Source: Armigeres subalbatus (Eukaryota > Arthropoda > Insecta > Diptera > Culicidae). Taken from it: a DNA stretch of 64,000 bases. The stretch covers positions 458,538,248 to 458,602,247 of the forward strand of contig NC_085140.1 in the NCBI RefSeq assembly GCF_024139115.2. Reading direction: 5' to 3'. Shown here one piece after another: positions 21,706-32,330 of the stretch. Both the position numbers and the translations under genes were made by a program. How positions within the stretch are numbered: the first letter of the stretch is position 1; each line of letters opens with the position of its first letter. The notes under the pieces are model-generated. The model was not told the origin of the DNA and ran no database searches. It worked only from the letters and a program-made list of their open reading frames with translations.

Positions 21706-23879
21706 ATTCAATAGAACGGACGTGGATTTAAATTATGCCAACTTTATGTATCCTTTGTGTCCTGCGTTTAACAGTTGAACTACAAAAGAGAAAATCCAAA
21801 AATTCTAGGCTGTACGCAATACACAACTTCAACGATTTGGTGAAACAAGATTTCAAATTTCCTTGTTTTGATTTTTAAAATTATTGTTTTGATTTATCTT
21901 TGGAAAGCTTGAATTGTTTTTCATGAAATTGATTCGGTTCGGTGGGTTTGCTTTTAATGATGATGATGAGACTACCATCTATTGTAGCAAGGCACCTGCC
22001 GATCGCACTGGCCATATCTGACAAACGATTTGATCATGATTATATTATTGTTTGTATTTCATCAAGCTCCTGTATGAAGGGCCAAAAATGGGTGGGGTGG
22101 TTCCATAAGCAGAGACACTTATGAGAATCCACGGGATAAATAGAGAATCTCCTTCCAGAAGAAAGTTAGTACATACAATAATATAGCCTAGCCCTCGTTT
22201 CCCAGATTGACCCAATACATGGGGAGAAGAGCCCGCCCTTTATCCACGAAATGTTAACAATAGGAAGTTGGCAATTCCACTCTTCCTATCCAAATCGCTT
22301 CAATTGGGTGCCCTGATGGTTTGTTTTGAATATATAGTCATATAGTTTCAATATACGTTAATAATAAATATAATGGAATTTTCTCACCAAATTTCAAATC
22401 GTTTGACCTGGTTTGACCACAAGATCCTTTCTTCAATATCAGTTCGTTTTGTGATTAACTGTTGTCTTCAGAGATGGGAAAACCAATTGTCCTTCGAGGA
22501 ATATCTTTGATAAAATCAGCATATAGGTTTTGCTTCAATTGAAATAGATTTCTTGAATCCTGAAAAGATGATGTGAGAAGACAGTATAATCATAATAACA
22601 TAAGTATGATGATTAAAACTAATATGCACCTCAAAATGCACCCTGATGTTTTTATCAATACTTGAGAAAAAAGATTTTAATTCGCAGATAATCAATAAAA
22701 CTGTGGTGGACCGGTTTTATAACCAGAAAAGGACGATTCGCATTGAATGATTACTATCTAGACCTTTAATGTCGTTTCATCAGTTCATCAGAATAGAACT
22801 CTTACATATGAAATACTTTTGTCTTTACTCAAGAGATGTATTAATATATGTATGTATTATTTAAATTTCTTATAATAGATTTTTATACAAAAATTCCTAA
22901 TCTTCATTTTTCTCATTATACCTACCATTATACTCAAGATTTTAAAATTTCTGTTTTATTATTTATAATATTATAATATAAATAATAAATATTATAATAT
23001 TATAAATATAGAAAATAATGTATTTTAAGTATTATTGTTCAAAACTACATTACGATTGGAAAGGCGTTCAAATTTCCAGAATTTCGACAAAAGTAGATAT
23101 TTTGGTAACACTCAAATGTGCCGAAATGAATTTGTAATGGTTATACTATAGGCAAATATATTAACCGCAAGTTATAGTTTCTCGATGAACGGATACAAAA
23201 TTGAAACAGGGAGACAAACAATTTAGAAGTACATTGCTATTTATCAAGATAATTATGTAATGTAATTATGTATGTTCGATCCCAATCTGTATGCAACTCA
23301 TCTACTCATCTATTGATTGGAGTTTTCTGAAGACTAGTTCATAATTGATAAAAAATTTATTATATTTAAAACCTGAGCGACTTTTGTTTCAATCTTATAA
23401 TTTTGCGGAATAACAGCTTAAAAGATAAAAAAAAAACATGTACGGTTAGAACGCGAATATAATTAGTAATAAAAATGATTGATATATGAGAAATCCTACG
23501 ACCACACTTATTGAAACATATTTTTTGGAAACAAAATGTGTTGCCCAGGGAGCGTTGATAAAGAACACGTTTTGTTTTTGCTCCATAAATATTCCGGGCG
23601 TGTCCGTTGTCCCGACCATAATAACACTTTACTTTCCTCTGGGATTCCTCCGGAACAATCTCCACAAACTCTTTCGGAAATTTATTTACTCAGAAATGAA
23701 CAACTCTAGGGTTGAAAGTTTCTTTAATTGAAAAAGAATAAAAAATATTCATGAATCAGGAATTCCACCGGTAATTCCTCCAAGTATTCTTCCGGAATTT
23801 TTTCCAGCAATATCTTCCAATTCTTTAGGACATAGTTCTGAGAATATTTCCAGTAATTTCCAAACGTTTCTTTCAAATC
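21706..23879. other. No gene; AT-rich with palindromic tract and degenerate repeat
   Basis: Bases 22960-23010 are an almost pure A/T palindrome (ATAATATTATAATATAAATA type). Bases 23700-23879 resemble the GGAATT-type degenerate repeat. A 23-bp sequence beginning CGGTTCGGTGGGTTTGCTTT at 21935 recurs in direct orientation at 25043. Nothing else was recognised. Confidence 0.4.
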
Positions 23880-24680
23880 AAATTAAGTAATCGAAGCACT
23901 TGAAGCAGGCCTGAGGTTGTTGGGTTGCGCTCACCGAGCATACCGACCAACCCACCTTCAGCCTTATCCAGTACCTTCTTGGCGTCAGCCACAGGTACCT
24001 GGAATGAGGCAACCTGCGTTACAGCATAACCTTTCCGCAACCGGATCGCGGTATCCTGGATTTCAACGCCACATTGAGAGCCGAAAATGTTGAAGGGATT
24101 TCGTGAAGAGATACGTTTGATACCCCATACCAAAAATATGGCAAAATAAAAAGGCCAATTTTTGTGTAATCTTATAATTTCAGAGATGAGAATTATATAC
24201 CGAGAATATTTGTTCTTTCGGTTGAAGTATAGGTGACATTTTGCTTGATCTGCCTTTGAAATGATTTCTAGGGAAAATGAACAGAACAGAGGGTAAACAT
24301 TGTTGACGAGCGTGAGCAGGTTCAACAGAAACGTGTGATATGACATACATAGTTTGAATGTTCCGTTTCCAGAGATTAAATAATGAATTTTTTTCAAAAT
24401 TTAATCACATTAAAATTTTGAAAAACAATTCTATCAAAGTCCTACAAACCTGCTACAAACTAATATAGACAGAATTAACGCTAAAACCGAAATTATCTCG
24501 TTTGGTGCCGTAATGACGGTTACCAAACGGTCGGTAATCCGTCGCTGATTCTACGATCTTGCCGTTCATCCGGCCACTATTCAGCCGCCACTTAGTCGCA
24601 ATGATCAGTTGTCGCCGCACACCATCCGAGATACCAAAAGCACGGTTCCCAATATCGTAGCCGTAGTACTGTTTAGGTAA
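23880..24680 (-). pseudogene. Two unrecognised coding-like stretches, minus strand
   Basis: Two open stretches have codon content unlike the surrounding AT-rich DNA. Bases 24110-23885 encode a peptide including CGVEIQDTAIRLRKGYAVTQ and VPVADAKKVLDKAEGGLVG, ending at a stop near 23873. Bases 24680-24475 encode YYGYDIGNRAFGISDGVRRQ followed by LIIATKWRLNSGRMNGKIV, without a start codon. AT-rich sequence separates them. I do not recognise the family. They could be exons or retro-copies of one host gene, or pieces of an unclassified transposon. Confidence 0.25.
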
Positions 24681-25084
24681 TATAGTAATACCTCATTCAA
24701 AACCACCTAACCAAAGCACTCTTCTCCTGACAACGCTCTGGGACTCTGGAAAAAAGGGCTTCCATGACTACCAAGAAAGCTGTCGTTACGCTTGTTGTAA
24801 TCTTGCAGCTTTGGGTTAAGACGCTATCCCCTTTGATACTTAGAAGAATACCGAGGTGCAAAACAGTTTCAAGCTGTTAACAGTACTGCATAAAAATTAT
24901 TACTAAAACTAGAACTTATTTGTCTGCTTCTCTGAAGCCAGAAGCAATAGGATATATACAATATTATACTTAATGATACTCGTCTCCATTCCGCCGCAAA
25001 TAGCCGCAACACTCTTTGCCAGATAAACGAAAGATTTTCACCCGGTTCGGTGGGTTTGCTTTTAAAGATAGAAATTTGAAAACC

Positions 25085-27115
25085 TAATGAATTTATTTAT
25101 TTTATTACCAGAATAAGGCCGGAGTGGCCTGTGTAATACACAAAAGTCTTCGCCATCCAGCTCGGTCCATGGCAGTACATCGCCAACCACGCAGTCTGCG
25201 GAGGGTCCGCAAATCGTCCTCTACCTGATCGATCCACCTTGTCCGCTGTGCACCTCACCTTCTTGTGCCCGTCGGATCGTTGTCGAGAATCATCTTCACC
25301 GGGTTACTGTCCGACATTCTGGCTACGTGCCCGGCACACCGCAGTCGTCCGATTTTCGCGGTGTGAACGATGGATGGGTCTCCCAGCAGCTCATGCAACT
25401 CGTGGTACATTCGTGGTACATTCGCCATCTGCACCCCACCATAGATGGTACGCAGCACTTTCCTTTCGAAAACTTCTAGTGCGCGTTGGTCCTTCACGAG
25501 CATCGTCCAGGTCTCGTGTCCGTTGAGGACTACCGGCCTAATAAGGGTTTTGTAGATGGTCCCACATCACCCGATCCATCGTCACCTTGATCTACTGTAT
25601 CAGTTTATCCGGAAATCCGTTTTCATGCATTAGCTGGTCCCGATCGATTGTATAATATGCGGCTTTGAAGTCGATAAGTAGATGATGTGTGGGCACGTTG
25701 TATTCGCGGCATTTCTGCAATACCTGACGTACGGCGAACACCTGGTCTGTGGTAGAGCGTTCACCCATAAATCCCGCCTGGTACTGCCCCACGAACTCTC
25801 TTGCAATTGGTGTTAGTCGGCGGCATAAAATTTGGGAGAGTAACTTGTAGGTGGCGTTCAGCAATGTGATTGCGAGGTAGTTGCTACAATCCAGCTTATA
25901 ACCCTTTTTGTAGATGGGACACACGACACCTTCCGTCCACTCCTGCGGCAGAACCTCATCATCCCAAACCTTGGTAATTACCCAGTGCAGCGCTATACCC
26001 AGTGCCTCACCATCCGTGTTTGAACAGCTCTCCTGATAGTTAATCAACTCCAGGGGCTTTGTTGTTTTTCAGCCGGCCAATCTCCTCCTTGATTTCCTGG
26101 AGATTCGGAGCCGGAAGTCGCATGTCCTGCGCGCGTGCTCCTAGGTTCATTTTCATACCACCACCGTTGTCTGCCACATCGCCATTCAGGTGCTCTTCGT
26201 AGTGCTGCTGCCACCTTTGGATCATCTCACGCTCGTTCGTAAGAAGGTTCCCGTTTATGTCCTTACACATATCGGGCTGTGGCACGTGGCCCTTACGTGA
26301 ACGGTTTAATTTCGCATAGAACTTTAGTGCATTATTAGCGCGGTACAGTTGCACAGAGAAGGATACTCCATTCGGCGTAGGTTCATCGAAGAGCTGTAGC
26401 CCATCAAGTATCAAGTACAGTTGCACCGTCTCTTCACGGTCTCGATCTTCCTGCTGCCGATTTTCCTCCGGAAAATCGAGTTTTGTCTGTTCCGCGCCCG
26501 TTTATATCGTGCCTCGTTCGCCCTCGTGCGGTGTTGCAGCAATCTCGCCCATGCTGCATTCCTCTCTTCTATACTAACTGCTCACATTCGCCGTCATACC
26601 AGTCGTTTCTCTGATCCGGGGGCATCGTGCCAAGTGCAGCGGTTCTACCAATGGCGGATCGAACATCTCTCCAGCCATCTTCAAGAGACGCTGCGCCTAG
26701 CTGTTCTTCCGTTGGGAGTACCACTTCCAGCTGCTGTGCGTTTTCTTGGGCTAGTCTACCGTCTTGTAGCCGCCCAATGTTTAGCCGCGGCGGACGACTC
26801 CGACGTGTGTTGTACACCGTCGAGAGTTTTGAGCGCAGACATACTGCAACGAGGTAGTGGTCGGATACAATATTCGCACTGCGGTAAGTGCGTGCGTTCG
26901 TGATGTCGGAAAAGAATTTACCGTCGATTATAACGTGGTCGATTTGGTTTTCCGTTACTTGATTAGGTGATTCCCATGTGGCCTTGTGGATATTCTTGCG
27001 GAGTAAGAAAGTGCTTCGGATTACCATTCCACGGGAGGCTGCAAGGTGTATGCATCGTTGGCCGTTGTCGTTCGATACGGTATGCAGACTATGCGGTCCG
27101 ATGACTGGTCTCTCT
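25085..27115 (-). pseudogene. RTE-like LINE remnant lacking the catalytic palm
   Basis: Read right to left: endonuclease C-terminus (NQIDHVIIDGKFFSDI, VSDHYLVAVCLRSKL) at 27000-26820, a linker, then reverse transcriptase fingers (IGRLKNNKAPGVD, WTEGVVCPIYKKGYKLDCSN, QAGFMGERSTTDQVF, LLIDFKAAYYTID) to 25600. The frame then jumps to the C-terminal block (ALEVFERKVLRTIYGGVQ, RCAGHVARMSD) at about 25500-25255. The segment with the YADD catalytic motif is missing at about 25560-25590, probably by internal deletion. The 3' end lies at an ATAAATAAAT-type tail near 25085. Frame breaks occur near 26430 and 26045. RTE-like is assigned from recalled block patterns. Confidence 0.7.
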
Positions 27116-28230
27116 CCCTTCCTATCTATACCCTATATATAAACTCGTAAAAGTTTCTGATTTATTCGAATCGGAAATGTCATTGAATTAACTGCGGCCA
27201 TAATGGCCACTTTTCGAAAATCAAATACATACATAGTTTGTTTTAATAAAACTTTCAGAAACCGGAGCAGCGGCAAAAAATCACACCAATCCATCTGACA
27301 TGTTGATGTGAAAATAAAGATAGGGTAAAATGCCCAATAGTGGACCCCCTAGTAGCGGAATTTTGCTCTTCCGGTCATAAGGAGTAGAAATTTTCAACAT
27401 AAAAATTCTGCTATAATATTATGCTGCTATAATATTAAGTGTCGACTATAGGGAAGCAATTTCCTATTATGGACCCCCAGGGGGTCATAGCGCGAATTCA
27501 GTCAAACTTTAAAATGTTAATTTCAACGAATAACGTCGTGTATTTAAATGTTTTATGTATGTATTGTGAAGCAGAATTGTAAAAAATCATCCAATTTTAC
27601 TTTTCATAGCATTTCCCATGCATGTAATCAAATCATAGGACTGTTAGATAGGTTCTCCCGATGGAATTTCATTGCAAAATATTGTGTCTAGGGATCAGAG
27701 CTGTAGATATTCGATTATTTTTTATGAAGCCCATCGGCCTCCTTTGTCACTTCACTTCTAAACATATTCATATTCGGCTCTGCACCGTCAATTTTCAGAA
27801 TAAACTTACCCATAAGTGAGTATTTATTTGAATATCACAAATTTAGTAAATAATCGTAAAACTGAACTCATGTTCGATGATTTAAATAAATACACGCACA
27901 GATCTAATCCCGACGTTCAATTGAGGGGCATTTTCAGAGCCAAATGTCAATATAATCAAGGCTAATTTTGTTTTTTTCGCGCGCAGTTACCATACTCAGT
28001 GGTAATCATTTGAATGAATTTATGAAGAAGTAAACTGAGTGAGCCATTCTATGTTTTGAATAATCAAAACACGAATGTCAAAAGTCGGAGTGAATGTGCT
28101 TCATGAAAGTGAATATTTTATGCTCTGCTAGGGGTGCTCAATTTGTTGCTAAAGCTGTGAGTAAAGCCACGGATTCGGAAAAATGCAATTTTGGTGATAC
28201 ATATATTGACATTTCATTTTGTATAGACAA
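27116..28230. other. No gene recognised
   Basis: AT-rich. A segment at 27325-27490 has GGGTAAAATGCCCAATAGTG and two copies of GCTATAATATTA, reminiscent of a MITE end, but no matching second terminus was found. Confidence 0.4.
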
Positions 28231-28365
28231 TTATTTTGAACTTTTTAGTGGAATGTCTTCACTTGTCATAAAACGAGTTTGTACAATCCCATTTAACTCC
28301 AGGTCGAGTCGAGTCAAGTACGAGACACTGGAGATGACCTTACTGTTGAGGTCGAAATCGAAATG
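28231..28365. repeat. Dispersed ~150-bp repeat family, rearranged copy
   Basis: The left part (TTTTTAGTGGAATGTCTTCA) is in minus orientation, whereas the right part (GTCGAGTCAAGTACGAGACA, CTTACTGTTGAGGTCGA) is in plus orientation. The two halves are thus joined head-to-head relative to 18711-18860. It cuts off the 3' end of the LOA-type LINE to its right. Confidence 0.6.
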
Positions 28366-29010
28366 ATATCTACTCGGGCAGTATCCGGTTATTAGGCCAG
28401 TAAAGGAGCAGAAAACTCTCTTTTGCTGAGCTTGAAGAGCTTTTCGGGAATTATATTTTTTTTGATTGAGCAACTAATTAGTTGGACATCAACTTTTGTG
28501 CTTCCCATGATTTCAATTCCATTTTTATAGTACAGTATGCCGAAAGGTTATGGGAAAATAAACTGTGTGTTTGAACCTCGTTTTGCATGCTCGTCTGCCT
28601 TTTCATTACCTCCTATGCCACAGTGTCCTAGAACCCAGTACAGATTTACGGAGATCTCTTGGCACACCTTTCGCAACAAAATAATGCATTGCGAGACAAG
28701 TTTTGATATAAATTTAAAGCTACTCAATGTATTGAGTGCCGCTTGAGTGTCTATGAAAATACAAATATTTCCTCTCTAGACAGATATTAGCATATTTCAT
28801 TATAGCAAAAATCTCCGCTTGGAACACCGCTGGACAGTTTTCCATTGAGATCGCTATACTAGGACTGAAGATTCCTGCTCCCGTTTTCGTTCCAATTTTT
28901 AAGCCATCTGTATAGAATTTTATGGAACCGAATAGTGGGACCTCCGACATCTCAAACCATACGTGATGACATGTCATAGGGCAGCCCTTACTTTGCACCG
29001 TTCAACGTGC

Positions 29011-29540
29011 AAAAACGATCCATAAAAAATGAAAAACGATCCATAAATAACATCTGAATGTTCCATAAAACGTTACCATAAATCCATAAAATAGTTCGGG
29101 AGATTCCATGAAGAATAATTTTATGATCCATTTGCGAAATTTTTATCCTGATGATGATCCATAATTTTGGTCATATCATCCATAATTTTGAATATCACCA
29201 AAATTATGGATCATATTACTGAAATTATGAATCATCATCACGATAAAAAATGAGCAAATTTAAAGTTTTATGGATCAAAATATTATTTTGTATGGATCAT
29301 TTTCCATAGTTTTATGGATCATTCGTCATGGGAAAATAGCAAGAATTGTATTGTTTTTCTTGACCATGTTAATGGAACATATTTTCCTATTAATTATTAA
29401 ATTTTAGCTTAGTTATGGATCGAAAAATTAAAAATCTTTATGGAATCTCCTGAACTGTTTTATGGATTTATGGTATAGCGTTTTATGGAACATTCAGATG
29501 TTCGTTTTACTGATCGTTTTTCATTTTTTTACGGATCCGT
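29011..29540. mobile_element. Foldback/MITE with ~110-bp inverted repeats
   Basis: The left arm (GAAAAACGATCCATAAATAA, ACATCTGAATGTTCCATAAA, AATAGTTCGGGAGATTCCAT) is mirrored by the right arm at about 29430-29540 in reverse complement. The interior is also built from ATGGATCAT/ATGATCCAT words in both orientations. It sits in the LOA-type LINE just left of the Helitron. Exact ends and target duplication are uncertain. Confidence 0.65.
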
Positions 29541-29552
29541 CTTTATTGTTTA

Positions 29553-29820
29553 CTAGTTGACCCGGCAGACGTTGTCCTGCATAGTAGGCGAAAATGCGCG
29601 TTCTGAACTTTCCATGCAAAATTTCCATACGATTCTTAATTTTAGTTTTTCACGATTTGCTCAACTTTACTAATGATTTTCACATGAGGAAATATCATTT
29701 TAACCCGTCGGAAACTATAACGAACGTAACTGCTGAAGGAATGAAGAAAATCCATGAAGCTGTTTTCGTGTTATGCGGATACGAACACAGACCATCTCAT
29801 TTTTATTATATAGAAGAAGA
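29553..29820 (-). mobile_element. Short non-autonomous Helitron
   Basis: On the minus strand it starts A^TCTTCTTCTATATAATAAA at 29820 and ends CGGGTCAACTAG^T at 29553. This fits the Helitron rules: 5' TC, 3' CTAG, insertion between A and T, no target duplication. A GC-rich hairpin (GCAGGAC-AAC-GTCTGC) lies a few bases before the CTAG. The GCCGGGTCANCTAG ending is a common insect Helitron 3' end (recalled). Confidence 0.75.
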
Positions 29821-30153
29821 TAGATAGACAAAAGTATGTTTTGCCCATGTCATAGTTCTCCACAGGTTTCATCCAGTCTCCATTCATATTCATCATTGGG
29901 TCATATTGAAATTTTGATTTGATTTGAGCTTTCGATTCTTTTCCGCTTCTAACTGCACGAATCCATGCAACGTTAGGAGATTTGGAATTGCATCTAATGA
30001 TTTTGAAGGAGTGCTAGGTGTTGCTCCCGTTATAGCAATGGAAATTAACCTTTGCAGTTTTGCCAGCTTCTTCTGTGCATTATCCTCTTTTTTTTTGGCC
30101 ACCATACAAGAGCAGTGTATGTCAGTTTTGGACGAATAATCCATTATCAGAAT

Positions 30154-30288
30154 CAGTGGCGTATAGCCACGGCCCCCCCCAGAAACAACATTTTTATAAG
30201 AAATTTTGTTTTTCGAAAAAAAAAATTCGGGGACCACCACCCTCACCCCCACCCCCCCCCCCCGACCAATTTTTTGGCTACGGCACTG
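30154..30288. mobile_element. Small hAT-like MITE, copy in duplication unit 1
   Basis: Ends CAGTGGCGTATAGCCACGG and GGCTACGGCACTG are imperfect inverted repeats of the common CAGTGGCGTA type. Flanks ATCAGAAT and GAAAGAAT share five of eight bases, fitting an eroded 8-bp target duplication. The host LINE frame is interrupted here. Confidence 0.6.
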
Positions 30289-30848
30289 GAAAGAATAGAT
30301 CCATTTAATCATTTTTGGTCTTAAGCCTCATTTTCTTCGAAATGTTTTAGAGGATAACCAGAAGGCAGTGGTTACCTTACCGATCGCATATTCAATATAA
30401 GCATTCCAGTTCAGTTTAGATTGTAACTGCTGAAGGAATGAAGAAAATCCATGAAGCTGTTTTCGTGTTATGCGGATACGAACACAGACCATCTCATTTT
30501 TATTATATAGAAGAAGATAGATAGTCAAAAGTATGTTTTGCCCATGTCATAGTTCTCCACAGGTTTCATCCAGTCTCCATTCATATTCATCATTGGGTCA
30601 TATTGAAATTTTGATTTGATTGAGCTTTCGATTCTTTTCCGCTTCTAACTGCACGAATCCATGCAACGTTAGGAGATTTGGAATTGCATCTAATGATTTT
30701 GAAGGAGTGCTAGGTGTTGCTCCCGTTATAGCAATGGAAACTAACCTTTGCAGTTTTGCCAGCTTCTTCTGTGCATTATCCTCTTTTTTTTGGCCACCAT
30801 ACAAGAGCAGTGTATGTCAGTTTTGGACGAATAATCCATTATCAGAAT

Positions 30849-30979
30849 CAGTGGCGTATAGCCACGGCCCTCCCCCAGAAACAACATTTTTAGAAGAAAT
30901 TTTGTTTTTCGAAAAAAAAAATCGGAAACCCACCGCACCCCCCCCCCCCTCCCAGACCAATTTTCTGGCTACGCCACTG
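30849..30979. mobile_element. Small hAT-like MITE, copy in duplication unit 2
   Basis: Same element as at 30154, with a better preserved right end (GGCTACGCCACTG). The C-rich interior differs in length between the copies, whereas the flanking sequence is nearly identical. Confidence 0.6.
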
Positions 30980-32330
30980 GAAAGAATAGATCCATTTAAT
31001 CATTTTTGGTCTTAAGCCTCATTTTCTTCGAAATGTTTTAGAGGATAACCAGAAGGCAGTGGTTACCTTACCGATCGCATATTCAATATAAGCATTCCAG
31101 TTCAGTTTAGATTAAATTCCATCTTTCTAGTGAATGGTACAATTACAATTTTGAACGGATTAATGCTAAGGCATTCCTACATCATAAATGGGTAAATTCT
31201 AGAGCTCATTGCATTCTCTCTGAAATAATATTGCCAAATTTCCCTCTCACTATGATGACAATATCAACAGCAAAGTCTACAAACCTTTTTCCTCTAAGCT
31301 TCCTAGAAGATTGTCTACTACTAAGGAGCACCTTAGTTGTCTTCTTAGTTACTTCTTGTAGCGAAACAGCGAGGCAGTATAGTCACTAACCTTTTTTCGT
31401 TATTTAGGACACTAATAACACATTCTAGTTTGAAAACAATTTATTTTATTACTATAGCTATTTTACAATTATTTAACACGGTTTGCTACTAAGGCCTGTC
31501 ACCTTTTTTCACCAATGACTAATTTTTCATGATCTTCAAATTACTGCCTCCTTTGGTTTGTTTGGAACCATTGCCAAGGAAACGTCCTTGTTCACGGTGG
31601 CGTCGGGGCGTCAGTGGTAACCGAACAAAAACTACATTAGTGGTTAGAGGACCCCTTTTTGAGGGCAACCTTTTGTTGCCCATACTGTAAGAGACGAACT
31701 TTCCAGCTTTGAAGAGATTTCTCGTTTGACAAGCATGGTGTGAATCCATTTGATAATGTTCCTGTCAAAGTTTCTTTTCTTCATGGCACGATCTATTAAT
31801 GAATTAGAAGCGTTATCGAAAACTCCTTCAATATCTAATAAAGAACAAATACTATTTTTTTAAGCAAACTGTAACTGGATCATGTAATTTGAGTTGATAT
31901 AATCACTCAACATCTTTTCCATAGTTTTCAACAGAACTTATAAAAGACTAATGGGCCTGAATGATTTAGGATCTTAGGATTTAGGTTCTTATCTCGCGTT
32001 CCTACTTTTTGTATAAAGATAACTTTTACTTGTCTCCATGATGATGAGATATAGTTGAGTCTTACACTTGCCTTGAAATTTTAATACAGCACTGCTTCGC
32101 TGTTTTGAAGCATTGCTGGTATTAGTCCGTCCGGTCCGGTCCGGTATAAGGCTGGAAAGATCTCACTGCATTCCCTACCCTGGCTTTTGTAAAGATATCG
32201 TTAGCCAATGCATGTGCAACATTTTTTGATTCTTCAGACATTTTAGTTGTTTTTGCTGAACATCTTTGGATTTCAAACGAATCACTTGTTGTTGGACAAC
32301 CGGGCATATGAGATGATGTTAGATCTTTAA

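Larger units (their letters stand above)
29726..31113. repeat. 0.69-kb direct tandem duplication
   Basis: Copy 1 (29726-30422) and copy 2 (30423-31113) are nearly identical apart from scattered substitutions and homopolymer changes. Each begins GTAACTGCTGAAGGAATGAA and ends AGCATTCCAGTTCAGTTTAG plus ATT. The unit starts inside the Helitron and covers LOA-type LINE sequence plus the small MITE, so the duplication is younger than both insertions. An assembly artefact cannot be excluded from sequence alone. Confidence 0.85.
28366..32330 (-). pseudogene. LOA-type LINE, one heavily interrupted copy
   Basis: Read from 32330 leftward, degraded reverse transcriptase blocks appear (AVRSFQPY, LDIEGVFDNASNSLIDRA, IIKWIHTMLVKREI), then KLNWNAYIEYAIGKVTTAFW at about 31100, LTYTALVWWPKK, and LAKLQRLVSIAITGATPSTP. 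Further left are GDWMKPVENYDMGKTYF (about 29870), RNase H with FYTDGLKIGTKTGAGIFSP (about 28900), GHCGIGGNEKADEHAKRGSN (about 28600) and GLITGYCPSRYH (28400). Block order matches the copy at 15806-16941, which shows this is a single element. It is interrupted by a small MITE, a tandem duplication, a Helitron and a foldback, and has many stops. Confidence 0.7.

Noticed and set aside
30052..30324. Proline-rich small protein
   Set aside because: The proline run comes from a C homopolymer inside a MITE, and the surrounding frame is antisense to a LINE.
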